Below are positions 43,932 to 52,577 of a DNA stretch of 64,000 nt, piece after piece. Within the stretch, counting starts at the first letter, position 1, and each line of letters opens with the position of its first letter. The notes beneath the pieces are model-generated. The model was not told the origin of the DNA and searched no databases. It saw only the letters and a program-made list of their open reading frames with translations. The translations under genes were made by a program, and so were the position numbers. The DNA is from JAVVHH01 sp963848035 (GTDB lineage Bacteria; Pseudomonadota; Alphaproteobacteria; Acetobacterales; Acetobacteraceae): contig CAWKCD010000001.1 of NCBI GenBank assembly GCA_963848035.1, forward strand, positions 1 through 64,000, read 5' to 3'.

Positions 43932-45497
43932 ATGGAATGGGCATGGTGGCAACGCGGGATCGTCTACCAAGTCTATCCCCGCTCCTTTCAGGACAGCGAC
44001 GGCGACGGCACCGGCGACCTCAAAGGCATCACCGCCCGCCTCGAGCACCTCGCCTGGCTCGGTATCGACGCCGTCTGGCTCTCCCCGATCTTCCCCTCGC
44101 CCATGACCGATTTCGGCTACGACGTCGCCGACTACACCGGCATCGACCCCCTCTTCGGCTCCATGGCCGACTTCGATGCCCTCCGCGACCGCGCCCACGC
44201 CCTCGGCCTGAAGCTCATCCTGGACTTCGTCCCGAACCACAGCTCCGACCAGCACCCCTGGTTCCAAGCCAGCCGCCGCCGCCAGGACGGCAAAGCCGAC
44301 TGGTACCTCTGGCACGACCCGGCGGCCATCGGCGGCCCCCCCACCAACTGGCTCGCCAATTTCGGCGGCCCCGCCTGGACCTACGACCCCGTCCGCGCCC
44401 AGTTCTACTATCACTCCTTCCTGCCCTCGCAGCCCGACCTGAACTGGCGCAACCCCGACGTGCGCCGCGCCATGTACGACGTCCTGCGCTTCTGGCTCGC
44501 CCGCGGCGTCGACGGCTTCCGCGTCGACGTGCTCTGGATGATGATCAAGGACGACCAGCTCCGCGATAATCCGCCCAACCCCGCCTGGCGCCCCGGCCAA
44601 CGCCCCTTCGAAAGCCTCCTGCCGCTCTACACCACCGACCGCCCCGAAATTCACAAGATTGTCGCCGAGATGCGCGCCGTCCTCGACGAGTTCGACCAGC
44701 GCGTCCTGATCGGCGAGATCTACCTCCCCATCGACCGCCTCGTGACCTATTACGGCCGCAACGGCGACGGCGCCCAGCTTCCCTTCAACTTCCATCTGCT
44801 GCAGCTGCAGGACTGGTCCGCCCAAGCCCTCGCCGACCTCATCGTCAGCTACGACGCTGCCCTGCCGGAAGGCGCCTGGCCCAACTGGGTTCTCGGCAAC
44901 CATGACAGGCCCCGCGTCGCCACCCGCCTCGGCGCCGCGCAGGCCCGCATCGCCGCCATGCTGCTGCTCACCCTGCGCGGCACCCCCACGATCTACATGG
45001 GCGACGAACTCGGCATGGTCGACACGCCCATTCCCCCCGCCGACATCCGCGATCCCGCCGAACGCCGACAGCCCGGCCTCGGCCAAGGCCGCGATCCCGT
45101 CCGCACCCCCTTCCCCTGGGACGCCTCGCCCGAACGCGGCTTCACCTCGGGCACACCCTGGCTTCCCGTCGGCGCCGACACGCCCCTCAGCGCCCAACGC
45201 GACGACCCCGCCTCGATGCTCTCGCTCCACCGCCGCCTGATCGCGCTCCGCCGCGAGCACGAAGCCCTCGCCATCGGCCCCATCACCGACATCGCCGCCA
45301 ACGGCCCCGTCCTGACCTACCGCCGCTCCCACTTCCAGATCGTCCTGAACACCAGCGCCATGCCAGCACAGATCGAAACGACGGGCGGCCAGGTCCTAGC
45401 CGACACCCTGACGCCGGAGCCCTACGACCTCCAACCCGGAAGCCACCAACTCCGCCCCCACCAAGGCCTGATCATCCAAACTCCGTCGGGTGGGTGA
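43932..45497 (+). CDS. GH13 alpha-glucosidase (oligo-1,6-glucosidase-like)
   Basis: A 521-residue GH13 enzyme. The start ATG 43932 (MEWAWWQRGIVYQVYPRSF) follows AGGATGG at a fitting distance. Conserved regions: DFVPNHSSDQHPWFQ (I), GFRVDVLWMM (II, nucleophile Asp), LIGEIYLP (III, Glu) and VLGNHDRPRV (IV). The N-terminal WWQRGIVYQVYPRSFQDSDG and the QPDLNWRNPDVR stretch are typical of oligo-1,6-glucosidases and alpha-glucosidases of GH13 subfamilies 17/23/31. Predicted cytosolic (no signal). Its stop codon lies inside the hairpin at 45,489. It probably hydrolyses the non-reducing glucose of short alpha-glucosides, working with the divergent TreS-like enzyme. Confidence 0.88.
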   Translation: MEWAWWQRGIVYQVYPRSFQDSDGDGTGDLKGITARLEHLAWLGIDAVWLSPIFPSPMTDFGYDVADYTGIDPLFGSMADFDALRDRAHALGLKLILDFVPNHSSDQHPWFQASRRRQDGKADWYLWHDPAAIGGPPTNWLANFGGPAWTYDPVRAQFYYHSFLPSQPDLNWRNPDVRRAMYDVLRFWLARGVDGFRVDVLWMMIKDDQLRDNPPNPAWRPGQRPFESLLPLYTTDRPEIHKIVAEMRAVLDEFDQRVLIGEIYLPIDRLVTYYGRNGDGAQLPFNFHLLQLQDWSAQALADLIVSYDAALPEGAWPNWVLGNHDRPRVATRLGAAQARIAAMLLLTLRGTPTIYMGDELGMVDTPIPPADIRDPAERRQPGLGQGRDPVRTPFPWDASPERGFTSGTPWLPVGADTPLSAQRDDPASMLSLHRRLIALRREHEALAIGPITDIAANGPVLTYRRSHFQIVLNTSAMPAQIETTGGQVLADTLTPEPYDLQPGSHQLRPHQGLIIQTPSGG

Positions 45498-45505
45498 AAC
45501 CCACC
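45489..45505. terminator. Hairpin between convergent genes
   Basis: GGTGGGT (45489-45495), loop GAA, ACCCACC (45499-45505): a perfect 7-bp stem that includes the stop codon of the alpha-glucosidase gene and lies 17 bp from the stop of the convergent exporter gene. It has no clear T run on either side, so it is a candidate for a two-way terminator only. Confidence 0.45.
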
Positions 45506-45521
45506 AAGACCTCGCCAGCCC

Positions 45522-47249
45522 TCAATCCCCCTGAGCCAAAACCCCCTCACGCCGCTCGACCACGACCCCACTCCCCCCCAACCAAGACGCCACCGCCGCC
45601 ATCAGATAAAGCACCGCCGAAAAGCTGAACGCGAACAGCAACCCCTGCTTGAACGGCCCGGCCATCAGCCCCGGGAAGAACGTATGCCCGGTCAGCACCG
45701 CCACATCCCCCGCCGGCAACGCATGCAGCACCCCAGCCGGGATCAACTCCCCCATCGGATTGTAGCCCAGGAACGCCGCGAACAAGCTCGCCACCGGCGG
45801 CGTCCCCGCCACCTGCCGCGCGACCTCCGCCGGCACATGCTGCGCAATCAACCCCGCCTCCATCGCCTGAGGCAAACTCGCCGCCAACCCCACCAGCATC
45901 AAGCTGAAGAAGATCCCGATCGACAGCACCTGCCCCGCATTCGTCGCCGTCGCCCGCACCCCCGAAGCCTGCCCCCGCTCACCGACCGGCACCGAATTCA
46001 TGATCTGCGTGCTGTTCGGCGCCACGAACAACCCAGACCCCAACCCATTCGCAAACAGCAACAAAGCAAACGTCGAGTAGGAAAAATCCGCCGGCAACGC
46101 CATCAGCAGCAGGAACGTCGCCGCCCCCACCACCATGCCTCCCACCGAGAACGGCAACCCCCCGATCCGGTCCGACAAATACCCCGCCGCCGGCCCCGCC
46201 AGCAGGAACCCGGCCGTCAACGGCAGCATGAAGATCGCCGACCACAACGGCGTGTCCTCGAACGAATACCCATGCAGCGGCAACCAGATCCCCTGCAGCC
46301 AGATGATCAGCATGAACTGCAGCCCGCCCCGCCCCACCGCCGAGCACAAATTCGCCAAATTCCCCCAAGCGAACGGCGTGATCCGGAACAGCCGAAAATC
46401 CAGCATCGGCCGCGCCACGAGCCGCTCGATCCAAACGAACGCCGCCAGCATCACGGCGCCCGCCGCCAGCAACCCCATCACCAACGGGCTCGTCCAAGCC
46501 ATCACATGCCCGCCATAAGGCTGAATCCCATAAGTGATCGCCGTCAGCACCAGGATCAGCCCGGCGCCAAAAGTAAAGTTCCCCGCCCAATCGATCCGAT
46601 GCGTCGACCGCGTCGGCGCATCCCGAAGCATCAGGAACGCCCAAACCGTCCCCACCGCCCCCACCGGCACCGTGATCCAGAACACCAGCCGCCAATTTGC
46701 ATCCGCCAGCAGCCCGCCCACCAGCAGCCCCAGGAACTGCCCCCCGATCGCCGCCACCACGTTGATCCCCAGCGCCAACCCGCGCTCCTCCGGCGGAAAC
46801 GCATCGATGATCAGCGCCGTCGAGTTCGCCATGATCAGCGCCCCGCCCACCCCCTGCACCATCCGCACCACGACCAGGTAAGTCGCCGCCGCATCCCCCC
46901 GACCCGGCAGCAAGCTCAACGCCACCGACGCCAGCGTGAACACCAAGAACCCCAGATTATACATCCGGGCCCGCCCGAACTGGTCCCCCAACCGCCCGAA
47001 CGCCACCACCAACACCGCCGTCGCGATCATGTAGCCAATGATCGCCCACAGCAGATAATTCACGTTCCCCGGCGCCAACGCCTCGAGCCCGATGCCCCGG
47101 AACACCGCCGGCAAACTGATCAACAGGATCGAGCTGTTGATCGCCGCCGCCAACATGCCGAGCGTGGTGTTGCTCAGCACGACCCATTTATAGCCCATCA
47201 GTCCGGCTCGCCCATTCGCAGGTTTTGGTGTAGTTGAGGACAACCTCAT
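45522..47249 (-). CDS. MFS drug exporter, DHA2 family (EmrB/QacA type)
   Basis: A 575-residue transporter with 14 predicted membrane helices. DHA2 motifs are visible: the first helix VVLSNTTLGMLAAAINSSIL, motif A GRLGDQFGRARMYN near residue 84, motif C-like VRMVQGVGGALIMANSTAL near 128, and DWAGNFTFGAGLILVL in the central part. Such exporters use the proton gradient to expel hydrophobic drugs or cations. Start ATG 47249 lies within an operator palindrome; MGYKWVV at 47198 is an alternative start. It is divergent from a TetR gene whose product presumably represses it. Confidence 0.92.
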   Translation of the reverse strand: MRLSSTTPKPANGRAGLMGYKWVVLSNTTLGMLAAAINSSILLISLPAVFRGIGLEALAPGNVNYLLWAIIGYMIATAVLVVAFGRLGDQFGRARMYNLGFLVFTLASVALSLLPGRGDAAATYLVVVRMVQGVGGALIMANSTALIIDAFPPEERGLALGINVVAAIGGQFLGLLVGGLLADANWRLVFWITVPVGAVGTVWAFLMLRDAPTRSTHRIDWAGNFTFGAGLILVLTAITYGIQPYGGHVMAWTSPLVMGLLAAGAVMLAAFVWIERLVARPMLDFRLFRITPFAWGNLANLCSAVGRGGLQFMLIIWLQGIWLPLHGYSFEDTPLWSAIFMLPLTAGFLLAGPAAGYLSDRIGGLPFSVGGMVVGAATFLLLMALPADFSYSTFALLLFANGLGSGLFVAPNSTQIMNSVPVGERGQASGVRATATNAGQVLSIGIFFSLMLVGLAASLPQAMEAGLIAQHVPAEVARQVAGTPPVASLFAAFLGYNPMGELIPAGVLHALPAGDVAVLTGHTFFPGLMAGPFKQGLLFAFSFSAVLYLMAAVASWLGGSGVVVERREGVLAQGD

Positions 47250-47272
47250 AAAAGATAGTCGAGGATGTCCTC
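47236..47272. promoter_or_regulatory. Double operator for the divergent exporter/TetR pair
   Basis: Two similar palindromes lie 24 bp apart, centre to centre: TGAGGACAACCTCA at 47236-47249 and GAGGATGTCCTC at 47261-47272. Each is GAGG-N4-CCTC, and outer GTTGAGGACA (47233-47242) is also the perfect inverse of TGTCCTCAAC (47266-47275). The first covers the exporter start codon, the second the TetR start codon, so binding would block both genes. Best explanation: two dimer sites for the adjacent TetR protein. Confidence 0.65.
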
Positions 47273-47882
47273 AACAACCGCAACCCCGACGCGAACACCA
47301 AAACGTCAACGCGGCCGCGACCGCGTCGCCGGCCTCCTCGCCGCCGCCACGTCGCTCTTCCTCGAGAAGGGCTACGACGCCACCACCATGACCGAGATCG
47401 CCGCCCGCGCCGGCGCCGCGATCGGCTCCCTCTACCTCTTCTTCCCCACCAAAGCCGCCCTAGCCCAAGCCCTAGCCACCGACCTCGCCGAAACCCTCTC
47501 CGCCAGCCTCGACCGCCTCCGCGACGACCTCGCCGCCCACCCCCCCGCTGCCATCGCCGACGCCCTCTTCGACACCCTCTCCGCCTTCCTCGCCGCCCAC
47601 CCCGTCTACGCCACCCTCGTCGAGCTGCCCGGCGACGAACGCTGGAAACGCGCCGTCCGCCTCCGCCGCCGCGCCCAGATCGAAGCCCTCTTCGCCCACG
47701 CCGCCCCCGCCCTCCCGCCAGGCCAAGCCGAACGCCTCGCCATCATCGTCCCCCACCTCATGGCGATCCCGCTGCGCATCGAAGGCCTCACCAAACCCCG
47801 CCGCCAATCCGTCCTCGACGACCTCCGCCAAATGCTCCACGCCCATCTGGCGCAAAACCCTCGAACTCCGGCGGGCAAGTAG
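47265..47882 (+). CDS. TetR/AcrR family transcriptional regulator
   Basis: A 205-residue repressor-type protein. The N-terminal helix-turn-helix is VAGLLAAATSLFLEKGYDA with TTMTEIAARAGAAIGSLYLFF near residues 40-60, cited by the recognition part AGAAIGSLYLFFPTK. The C-terminal part is an all-helical ligand/dimer domain without a recognised subclass. The start at 47265 gives a 20-residue Thr/Pro/Arg-rich leader and lies inside an operator palindrome. It is divergent from the DHA2 exporter and most likely represses it until a transported compound binds. Confidence 0.9.
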   Translation: MSSTTATPTRTPKRQRGRDRVAGLLAAATSLFLEKGYDATTMTEIAARAGAAIGSLYLFFPTKAALAQALATDLAETLSASLDRLRDDLAAHPPAAIADALFDTLSAFLAAHPVYATLVELPGDERWKRAVRLRRRAQIEALFAHAAPALPPGQAERLAIIVPHLMAIPLRIEGLTKPRRQSVLDDLRQMLHAHLAQNPRTPAGK

Positions 47883-48020
47883 ACTTCATCGATGGGCCGC
47901 AGCACGAGATTACCGAGAACGGCAGCGATGGGGTGGAAACCAGTATGTCAGCTTGAGGCCGCTGTCCGATTCATATCAGACATTCGCACCTTAACCGGAA
48001 AACTACGGAGCTGCCTTTCA

Positions 48021-48310
48021 ATGCTACCTACGATTATAAACTGGCTATCGGCTGTTGCCGCCCTAGTTGCTGCTTTTCTCTGGTATCGATAAGTATTGTT
48101 TCAGTTCCGCCCGCATCGCCGCCAAAAACCGGATGGGCACCCGCTCAAATCACCGTTTCAAATGGCGTCGACAGTGAAGACCCGTTCGCAACCGCAAAGG
48201 CGTCAAGTAAGCTCAATGCTCGCGCTGCAATAGCTGCCGCGGTCGCGGCGTTTTTGCAGGGGGTGGCCGTTCTCTTGCCTCTGGCATCTGATCTCTTTCG
48301 ACCGTCTTAA
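48021..48310 (+). pseudogene. Small two-helix membrane protein, frameshifted
   Basis: A small protein of about 96 residues in two frames. The first part, from ATG 48021, is MLPTIINWLSAVAALVAAFL with one membrane helix, ending WYR and then a stop; one missing base near 48086-48090 would continue into ISIVSVPPASPPKTGWAPAQ and a second hydrophobic segment NARAAIAAAVAAFLQGVAVL, stopping at TAA 48308. The layout (helix, short proline-rich loop, AAIAAAVAA helix) matches small hypothetical membrane proteins seen in many proteobacteria. Function unknown. It lies in lower-GC accessory DNA. Confidence 0.55.
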
Positions 48311-48648
48311 TCTTGTCGCGCCGTCATGAAACTCATCAAGGCGGAATGCTCAATCGCATCTAACCTCTCAATCCGCTTTCGGTGCTGTCAGACGCAGCAG
48401 CGACTAACGGGCTTGGTCCGGGTGCCGACGAGCGGCTGGGGGTGGGGAGCAATCAGTCGATGCCGGGACATGCGTTGCGGACAGGAGACATCCGCGTCTC
48501 GCTCCCAGTGCCGCCTTCTACAACGGACTTACGCAGCGCGTAAGTCTTTGACCCGTCTCGAATTGCGAAGCGTTGCGGAAGTCGAAACTCTCGGCATATA
48601 AAATTGGATGTTATTTGTAGCCAACTTGGCAGGATCTAGACTTTCGGC
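48311..48648. other. Intergenic accessory stretch
   Basis: Lower-GC DNA between the small membrane protein and the convergent hypothetical gene. The one ORF here (48326-48601) has no protein-like pattern. No repeat or RNA recognised. Confidence 0.4.
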
Positions 48649-49209
48649 TCAAAGGATTTCAACGGTCAGGCCAAGGTCGAGCGCATCTGAAATTTGCTCG
48701 ATATTCCGCTTTTTCTGAGAGGTGCTACTGTGGGTCTTTATATAGAATGGTGGCACACTAGCCTCATTATATTTTTTCGACGGGGTCTTGGAAACAATAT
48801 GTTCGCCGTTCACCAAGATCCCAAGCTGCTCTACCCGTTCCATTCCAGCACGCTTGATGACCGCAACCAGAGTGTCAGCCGCCTTGGGCTCGGCGATCAC
48901 GTCGCCGCCAGGAAATCGGACCAACAGAGCTGTCTTCGCGGCTTTGGAGCTCGACAGTATTCGGCGCGCCGCAGCCTCTACCTCTGGGTCATCAGCTTCA
49001 GCGACTTCGGCAAATGAGCTAATCCATTCCGCTTCTAACGCCTGAATTTTCGATAGAAAGTTCTGTAGCTTTCTTCCTCTTGCGCTTAACTCCGCGGCTT
49101 CTTCGTACTGGGAGGCACGAAAGCGACTGGCCCCCAAGGAATTCAAGTTCTCCACTTCGGCGTCAAGTTCAAGCCGCATCAGCTCGAAGGCAACGGTCAC
49201 GCTACTCAT
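48649..49209 (-). CDS. Hypothetical protein of the accessory region
   Basis: A 186-residue protein, start ATG 49209 (GTG 49218 is possible). The first half is helical with a heptad-like part ELMRLELDAEVENLNSLGAS and LSARGRKLQNFLSKIQALE, followed by an acidic helix and a beta-rich C-terminal half with LLVRFPGGDVIAEPKAADT and FYIKTHSSTSQKKRNIEQIS, cited by YIKTHSSTSQKK. The codon use is much less GC-biased than in the chromosomal genes, so the gene is very likely foreign. I do not recognise a family. The plan (coiled coil, then a small alpha/beta domain with a conserved-looking end) would fit an accessory or defence-type protein, but nothing in the sequence proves that. Confidence 0.65.
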   Translation of the reverse strand: MSSVTVAFELMRLELDAEVENLNSLGASRFRASQYEEAAELSARGRKLQNFLSKIQALEAEWISSFAEVAEADDPEVEAAARRILSSSKAAKTALLVRFPGGDVIAEPKAADTLVAVIKRAGMERVEQLGILVNGEHIVSKTPSKKYNEASVPPFYIKTHSSTSQKKRNIEQISDALDLGLTVEIL

Positions 49210-49218
49210 GTTGCTCAC

Positions 49219-49797
49219 TCATGCGTCGGGCCTGCTCTGACGGGTCGAAGATTATTTATCTAGTCTAGTGTCACCCAGTTTGGATAATCCGTGCAAACGC
49301 TCGGTCTGCCAGGCTGCGCGCGGTCGGGGCTGCGTCGGCGGGCTCCGCGGATGCGGATGACCGCTTTCAGGCCTCGACAAGCGGGAGCACTACGCCCGGG
49401 TTGGGTCGATTATAACCGCTACCCGTATTCGTGCATCGCCTTCCATACCGGCAGCAAGCGTAGGGCGGAAAAGCGAAGCGCATTCCGCCAGCTTTGCTCA
49501 CCAACGATCGCCCGCCTCCGCTGACACATCCGCGCTCCGCCGCAACCATGTTACCGGCAATACTCCTCCAGAAAAGCGCTGCAGCGCGCCTCTCATGACG
49601 GCGGAATGCGCTGCGCTTTTCCGCCCCACGGGACAGCTCACCAGGGTTCGAACCGCGGAGCTGCTAGCACACCTTAGTCGACCAAATTCGGCGCGTTTCA
49701 GTCACCAGACCACCATCTCGAAGTCCGTTTCGGGCGATCGGCAATGGATGCGTGTCCAGTCGACTTCGGTCGTGAGGGAAGCATCACACTCCACCCA
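49219..49797. other. Intergenic accessory stretch containing an inverted-repeat element
   Basis: About 580 bp without a credible gene. Its main content is the inverted repeat at 49,461-49,626. A GGTTCGAACC sequence near 49,646 suggests a tRNA T-loop at first sight, but no acceptor or anticodon stem can be formed around it. Confidence 0.45.
49461..49626. repeat. Inverted-repeat pair of GGCGGAAAAGCG type
   Basis: GGCGGAAAAGCGAAGCGCAT then TCCGCC at about 49464-49489, and the near-perfect inverse GGCGGAATGCGCTGCGCTTT then TCCGCC at about 49599-49624 (one mismatch over 26 bases). About 110 bp lie between. Single units of this repeat (GGCGGAATGCGCTTCGCTTTTCCGCC-like) are widespread between proteobacterial genes; here two face each other and could form one long hairpin. 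Confidence 0.7.
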
Positions 49798-50799
49798 CTA
49801 GCCCCCCAACCACCGCAGCAAAGCCGCATGAAACCCCGCCGGGTCCGAAATCTGCGGCGCATGCCCCAACTCCGGAAACTCCACCAGCGTCGCATGCGGG
49901 ATCACCGCCGCAGCCTGCCTCCCCAACACCCTATAATCCCCCAGCGTCGCCCGCACCGCCTCCGGCGCCAGATCCTTCCCGATCGCCGTCGTATCCTTGT
50001 CCCCGATCACCAGCAGCGTCTCCGGCCTCAACGCTCCCAGCTCGTAAACGATCGGCTGCGTAAAGATCATGTCGTATGGCAGCGCCGAATCCCAAGCCAC
50101 AGCCGCCTTCCCCGGCCCCGCATTCAGCCCGGCCAGCATCCCCACCCAGCGCTCGTACTCCCCCCGCCACTGCCCGGCATAATACGTCGCCTGCTCATAG
50201 CGCCGGATCCCCTCCGCGTTGGTCTTCAACTCCCGCGCATACCAATCGTCCACGCTGATCGAAGGCACGCCCTTCGCCTTCCAATCCTCCAGCCCGATCG
50301 GGTCCACCAGCACCAGCCGGTCCGTCCGCTCCGGAAACATCAGCGCGTAACGAACCGCCAGCATGCCCCCCGTCGAATGCCCGATCATGACCGCATGCTC
50401 GATCCCCAGCGACTGCAGCAATTCCCGCGTGTTGCGCGCCAGCGCCTGGAACGTGAATTGATACGAATGCGGCTTGGCCGACTTGCAGAACCCGATCTGG
50501 TCCGGCGCGATCACCCGATACCCCGCCCCCGTCAGCGCCGCGATCGTCCCCTCCCAAGTCGCCGCACAGAAATTCTTGCCATGCAGCAGCACCGCCACAT
50601 TCCCGTTCGCCCGCCCATCCGCGGGCGGAACGTCCAGATAAGCCATCGTCAAAACCTGCTGCTGCGACGAAAAGCGGAACGCGTGCACCGGATACGGATA
50701 CTCGAACCCCTGCAATTCCGGCCCATAACTCTGCGCCGCCGCCGGCGCCGCCAGCCCCAGTCCCAGTCCCAGTCCCACCAGCAGCCACAACCACCTCAA
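49798..50799 (-). CDS. Secreted alpha/beta hydrolase
   Basis: A 333-residue serine hydrolase. TTG 50799 is taken as the start (GGAGG lies 10 bases upstream, and TTGA overlaps the pncC stop). The signal peptide WLWLLVGLGLGLGLAAPAAA contains a GL repeat encoded by a tandem CCCAGT hexamer at 50,756-50,778; cleavage is expected after AAAQ. The catalytic domain has VAVLLHGKNFCAATWEGTI, the nucleophile in MIGHSTGGMLAVRYA near residue 155, the acid in LLVIGDKDTTAIGKD near 272 and the histidine in FPELGHAPQISDP near 315. Similar to periplasmic lipase/haloperoxidase-like hydrolases; substrate unknown. Confidence 0.87.
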   Translation of the reverse strand: MRWLWLLVGLGLGLGLAAPAAAQSYGPELQGFEYPYPVHAFRFSSQQQVLTMAYLDVPPADGRANGNVAVLLHGKNFCAATWEGTIAALTGAGYRVIAPDQIGFCKSAKPHSYQFTFQALARNTRELLQSLGIEHAVMIGHSTGGMLAVRYALMFPERTDRLVLVDPIGLEDWKAKGVPSISVDDWYARELKTNAEGIRRYEQATYYAGQWRGEYERWVGMLAGLNAGPGKAAVAWDSALPYDMIFTQPIVYELGALRPETLLVIGDKDTTAIGKDLAPEAVRATLGDYRVLGRQAAAVIPHATLVEFPELGHAPQISDPAGFHAALLRWLGG

Positions 50800-51278
50800 G
50801 ACGCCAAAACCTCCGCAAACAACGCCAACAGCGCCACCCCGAACCGCCGCATGTTCTCCACCCGATCCTCCAGCCCCGTCTCCAGCGTCACCACCCGCTC
50901 CACACGCCCACTCACCGCCAAACACGTATGCCCCGCCGCATCCCCATAGGCGTTCCCGCTCGGCCCCGCCGCCCCCGTCTCCGCGATCCCCCAATCCGCC
51001 GAGAGCCGCCCCCGCATCGTCCGCGCCAACAGCGCCGCATACGGCTCCGACGACGACCGGATCCCCCGCATCTCCACCTCCCCGATCCCCACCAGCCCGG
51101 CCCGCGCCTGCTTCGTGTAAATCACCCCGCCCCCCCGGAAATACGCGCTCGCCCCCGGCACCGCGAGCAGCGCCGCGCACACCAGCCCGGCCGACGAACT
51201 CTCCGCCACCGCCACCGTCTCCCCTTGAGCCTTCAACACCGCCCCGATCTCCGCCGCCATCGGCAACAACCTGTCCAT
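50796..51278 (-). CDS. pncC: CinA C-terminal domain protein, nicotinamide-nucleotide amidase type
   Basis: A 160-residue stand-alone CinA C-terminal domain. Family motifs: TVAVAESSSAGLVCAALLAVPGAS near residue 21 (with the serine of the ESxxxG motif), YFRGGGVIYTKQARAGLVGI near 46, and DWGIAETGAAGPSGNAYGD near 95 (the ETGxAGP motif). Relatives remove ammonia from nicotinamide mononucleotide to form nicotinate mononucleotide (EC 3.5.1.42) in NAD recycling. The usual G-x-A-G-P signature is intact, though ESSSAG replaces the common ESCTGG, so activity on NMN is likely but not certain. Overlaps the hydrolase gene by four bases. Confidence 0.85.
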   Translation of the reverse strand: MDRLLPMAAEIGAVLKAQGETVAVAESSSAGLVCAALLAVPGASAYFRGGGVIYTKQARAGLVGIGEVEMRGIRSSSEPYAALLARTMRGRLSADWGIAETGAAGPSGNAYGDAAGHTCLAVSGRVERVVTLETGLEDRVENMRRFGVALLALFAEVLAS

Positions 51279-51319
51279 CGTCGCTCCATCCCCTCACAGC
51301 ACCCGCCATCTATGCCACA

Positions 51320-52546
51320 ATGACCGCCATGCTGGATGACGCCCCGAGCAGTGCCGCCATGACGTCATCCCAAGCTTCCACGAGCCCATGGCGCCCGATG
51401 CTCGCCGGACTATGCGCGACGCTGCTCGGCGTCGGCCTCTCCCGCTTCGCCTACGCCCCCCTGCTGCCCGCCATGGTCCAGGCCAACTGGCTCTCGCCCG
51501 AAGCCGCAGGCCTGCTGGGCGCCGCCAACCTCGCCGGCTACCTCGCCGGCGCGCTCGGCGCCGGCGCCATCGCCCGCCGCTTCGGCCTCGTCCGCACCCT
51601 GCGCGCCGCGATGCTCCTCGCCGCACTCAGCTTCGCCCTCTGCGCACACCGAGGCGACCTCGCTTGGTTCCTGCTCTGGCGCGTTCTCGCCGGCTTCGTC
51701 GGCGGCCTGCTGATGGGCCTCGCCGGCCCCGCGGTCCAAAGCGTCGTGCCCGCCCGCCTGCATGGCCTCGCCGCCGGGCTGCTCTTCGCCGGCGTCGGCA
51801 TCGGCATCATGACCGGCGCCGTCGTCGTGCCCGCCATGGTCCCGTTCGGCCTGCCCGCCACCTGGCTCGCCCTCGCCCTCGCCGCCCTCGCCCTGACCCT
51901 CGCCTCCTGGCGCCTCTGGCCCGCCACCCCCGCGCCCCCAGCCACGCCGCCAATCAAGCCCGGCCAAAGCCGCGCCCCGCGCCCCGGCGTCGCCCGTCTC
52001 GTCGCCCTCTACGCCCTGTCGGCCATCGCCGCGACGTCGCACATGGTCTGGTGGCCCGACTTCGTCGCCCGCGGCCTCGGCCAGGGCGCGACCAGCGGCG
52101 CAAAATTCTGGTTCCTCTACGGCGCCGCCGTCGCCTGCTGCCCCACCCTGTTCGGCCGCCTCGCCGACCGCATCGGCGCCGGCCGCGCCCTGACCGCGCT
52201 CACCCTCGTCCAGGTCGCCGCCCTCGCCCTGCCCCTGCTCGACGTCTCGACCGCGTCCCTCGTCGCCTCCTCGATCTGCGGCGGCGGCACCGCCGGCGGC
52301 GTCAGCGCCCTCGCCCTCATCCGCGCCAAGGAACTCGCCGGCAGCGCCTCGGGCCAACTCTGGCGCGCCTGCACCGCCGCCTGGGGCGCCGCCCAAGCCG
52401 CCACCGGCTTCTGGCTCGCCTGGCTATTCGCGACCTACGGCTCCCACCGTCCCATCTTCCTGACCGGCCTGGCCGCCGCCCTCCTCGCCGCAGCCCTGGC
52501 CGCCCGCCGCCAGCCCAATATTGCCGCCCCGCGCCCCATATCCTAA
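51320..52546 (+). CDS. MFS transporter, YbfB/YjiJ family
   Basis: A 408-residue major facilitator with 12 predicted helices. YbfB-type features are the first helix ATLLGVGLSRFAYAPLLPAM with the conserved SRFAYxPLLP, NLAGYLAGALGAGAIARRFG with the G-x-R loop near residue 70, and LAGPAVQSVVPARLHGLAAG. Start ATG 51320, with ATG 51329 and 51359 as options. The substrate of this family is unknown; relatives include exporters and sugar or acid transporters. It diverges from pncC and precedes the BMP importer by 31 bp, so it might share its transcript. Confidence 0.88.
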   Translation: MTAMLDDAPSSAAMTSSQASTSPWRPMLAGLCATLLGVGLSRFAYAPLLPAMVQANWLSPEAAGLLGAANLAGYLAGALGAGAIARRFGLVRTLRAAMLLAALSFALCAHRGDLAWFLLWRVLAGFVGGLLMGLAGPAVQSVVPARLHGLAAGLLFAGVGIGIMTGAVVVPAMVPFGLPATWLALALAALALTLASWRLWPATPAPPATPPIKPGQSRAPRPGVARLVALYALSAIAATSHMVWWPDFVARGLGQGATSGAKFWFLYGAAVACCPTLFGRLADRIGAGRALTALTLVQVAALALPLLDVSTASLVASSICGGGTAGGVSALALIRAKELAGSASGQLWRACTAAWGAAQAATGFWLAWLFATYGSHRPIFLTGLAAALLAAALAARRQPNIAAPRPIS

Positions 52547-52577
52547 GAACGATCACCCCTCAGAGGAGCAAAACGCG

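Noticed and set aside
45489..45505. Strong intrinsic terminator
   Set aside because: Hairpin is perfect but lacks a T run on either strand; listed only as a low-confidence terminator.
47892..48092. 66-codon ORF as a gene of its own
   Set aside because: The protein-like part starts at 48021 and continues in another frame to 48310, so the longer ORF start is not used.
49640..49665. GGTTCGAACC motif resembling a tRNA T-loop
   Set aside because: On neither strand can a T stem, acceptor stem or anticodon arm be built around it.
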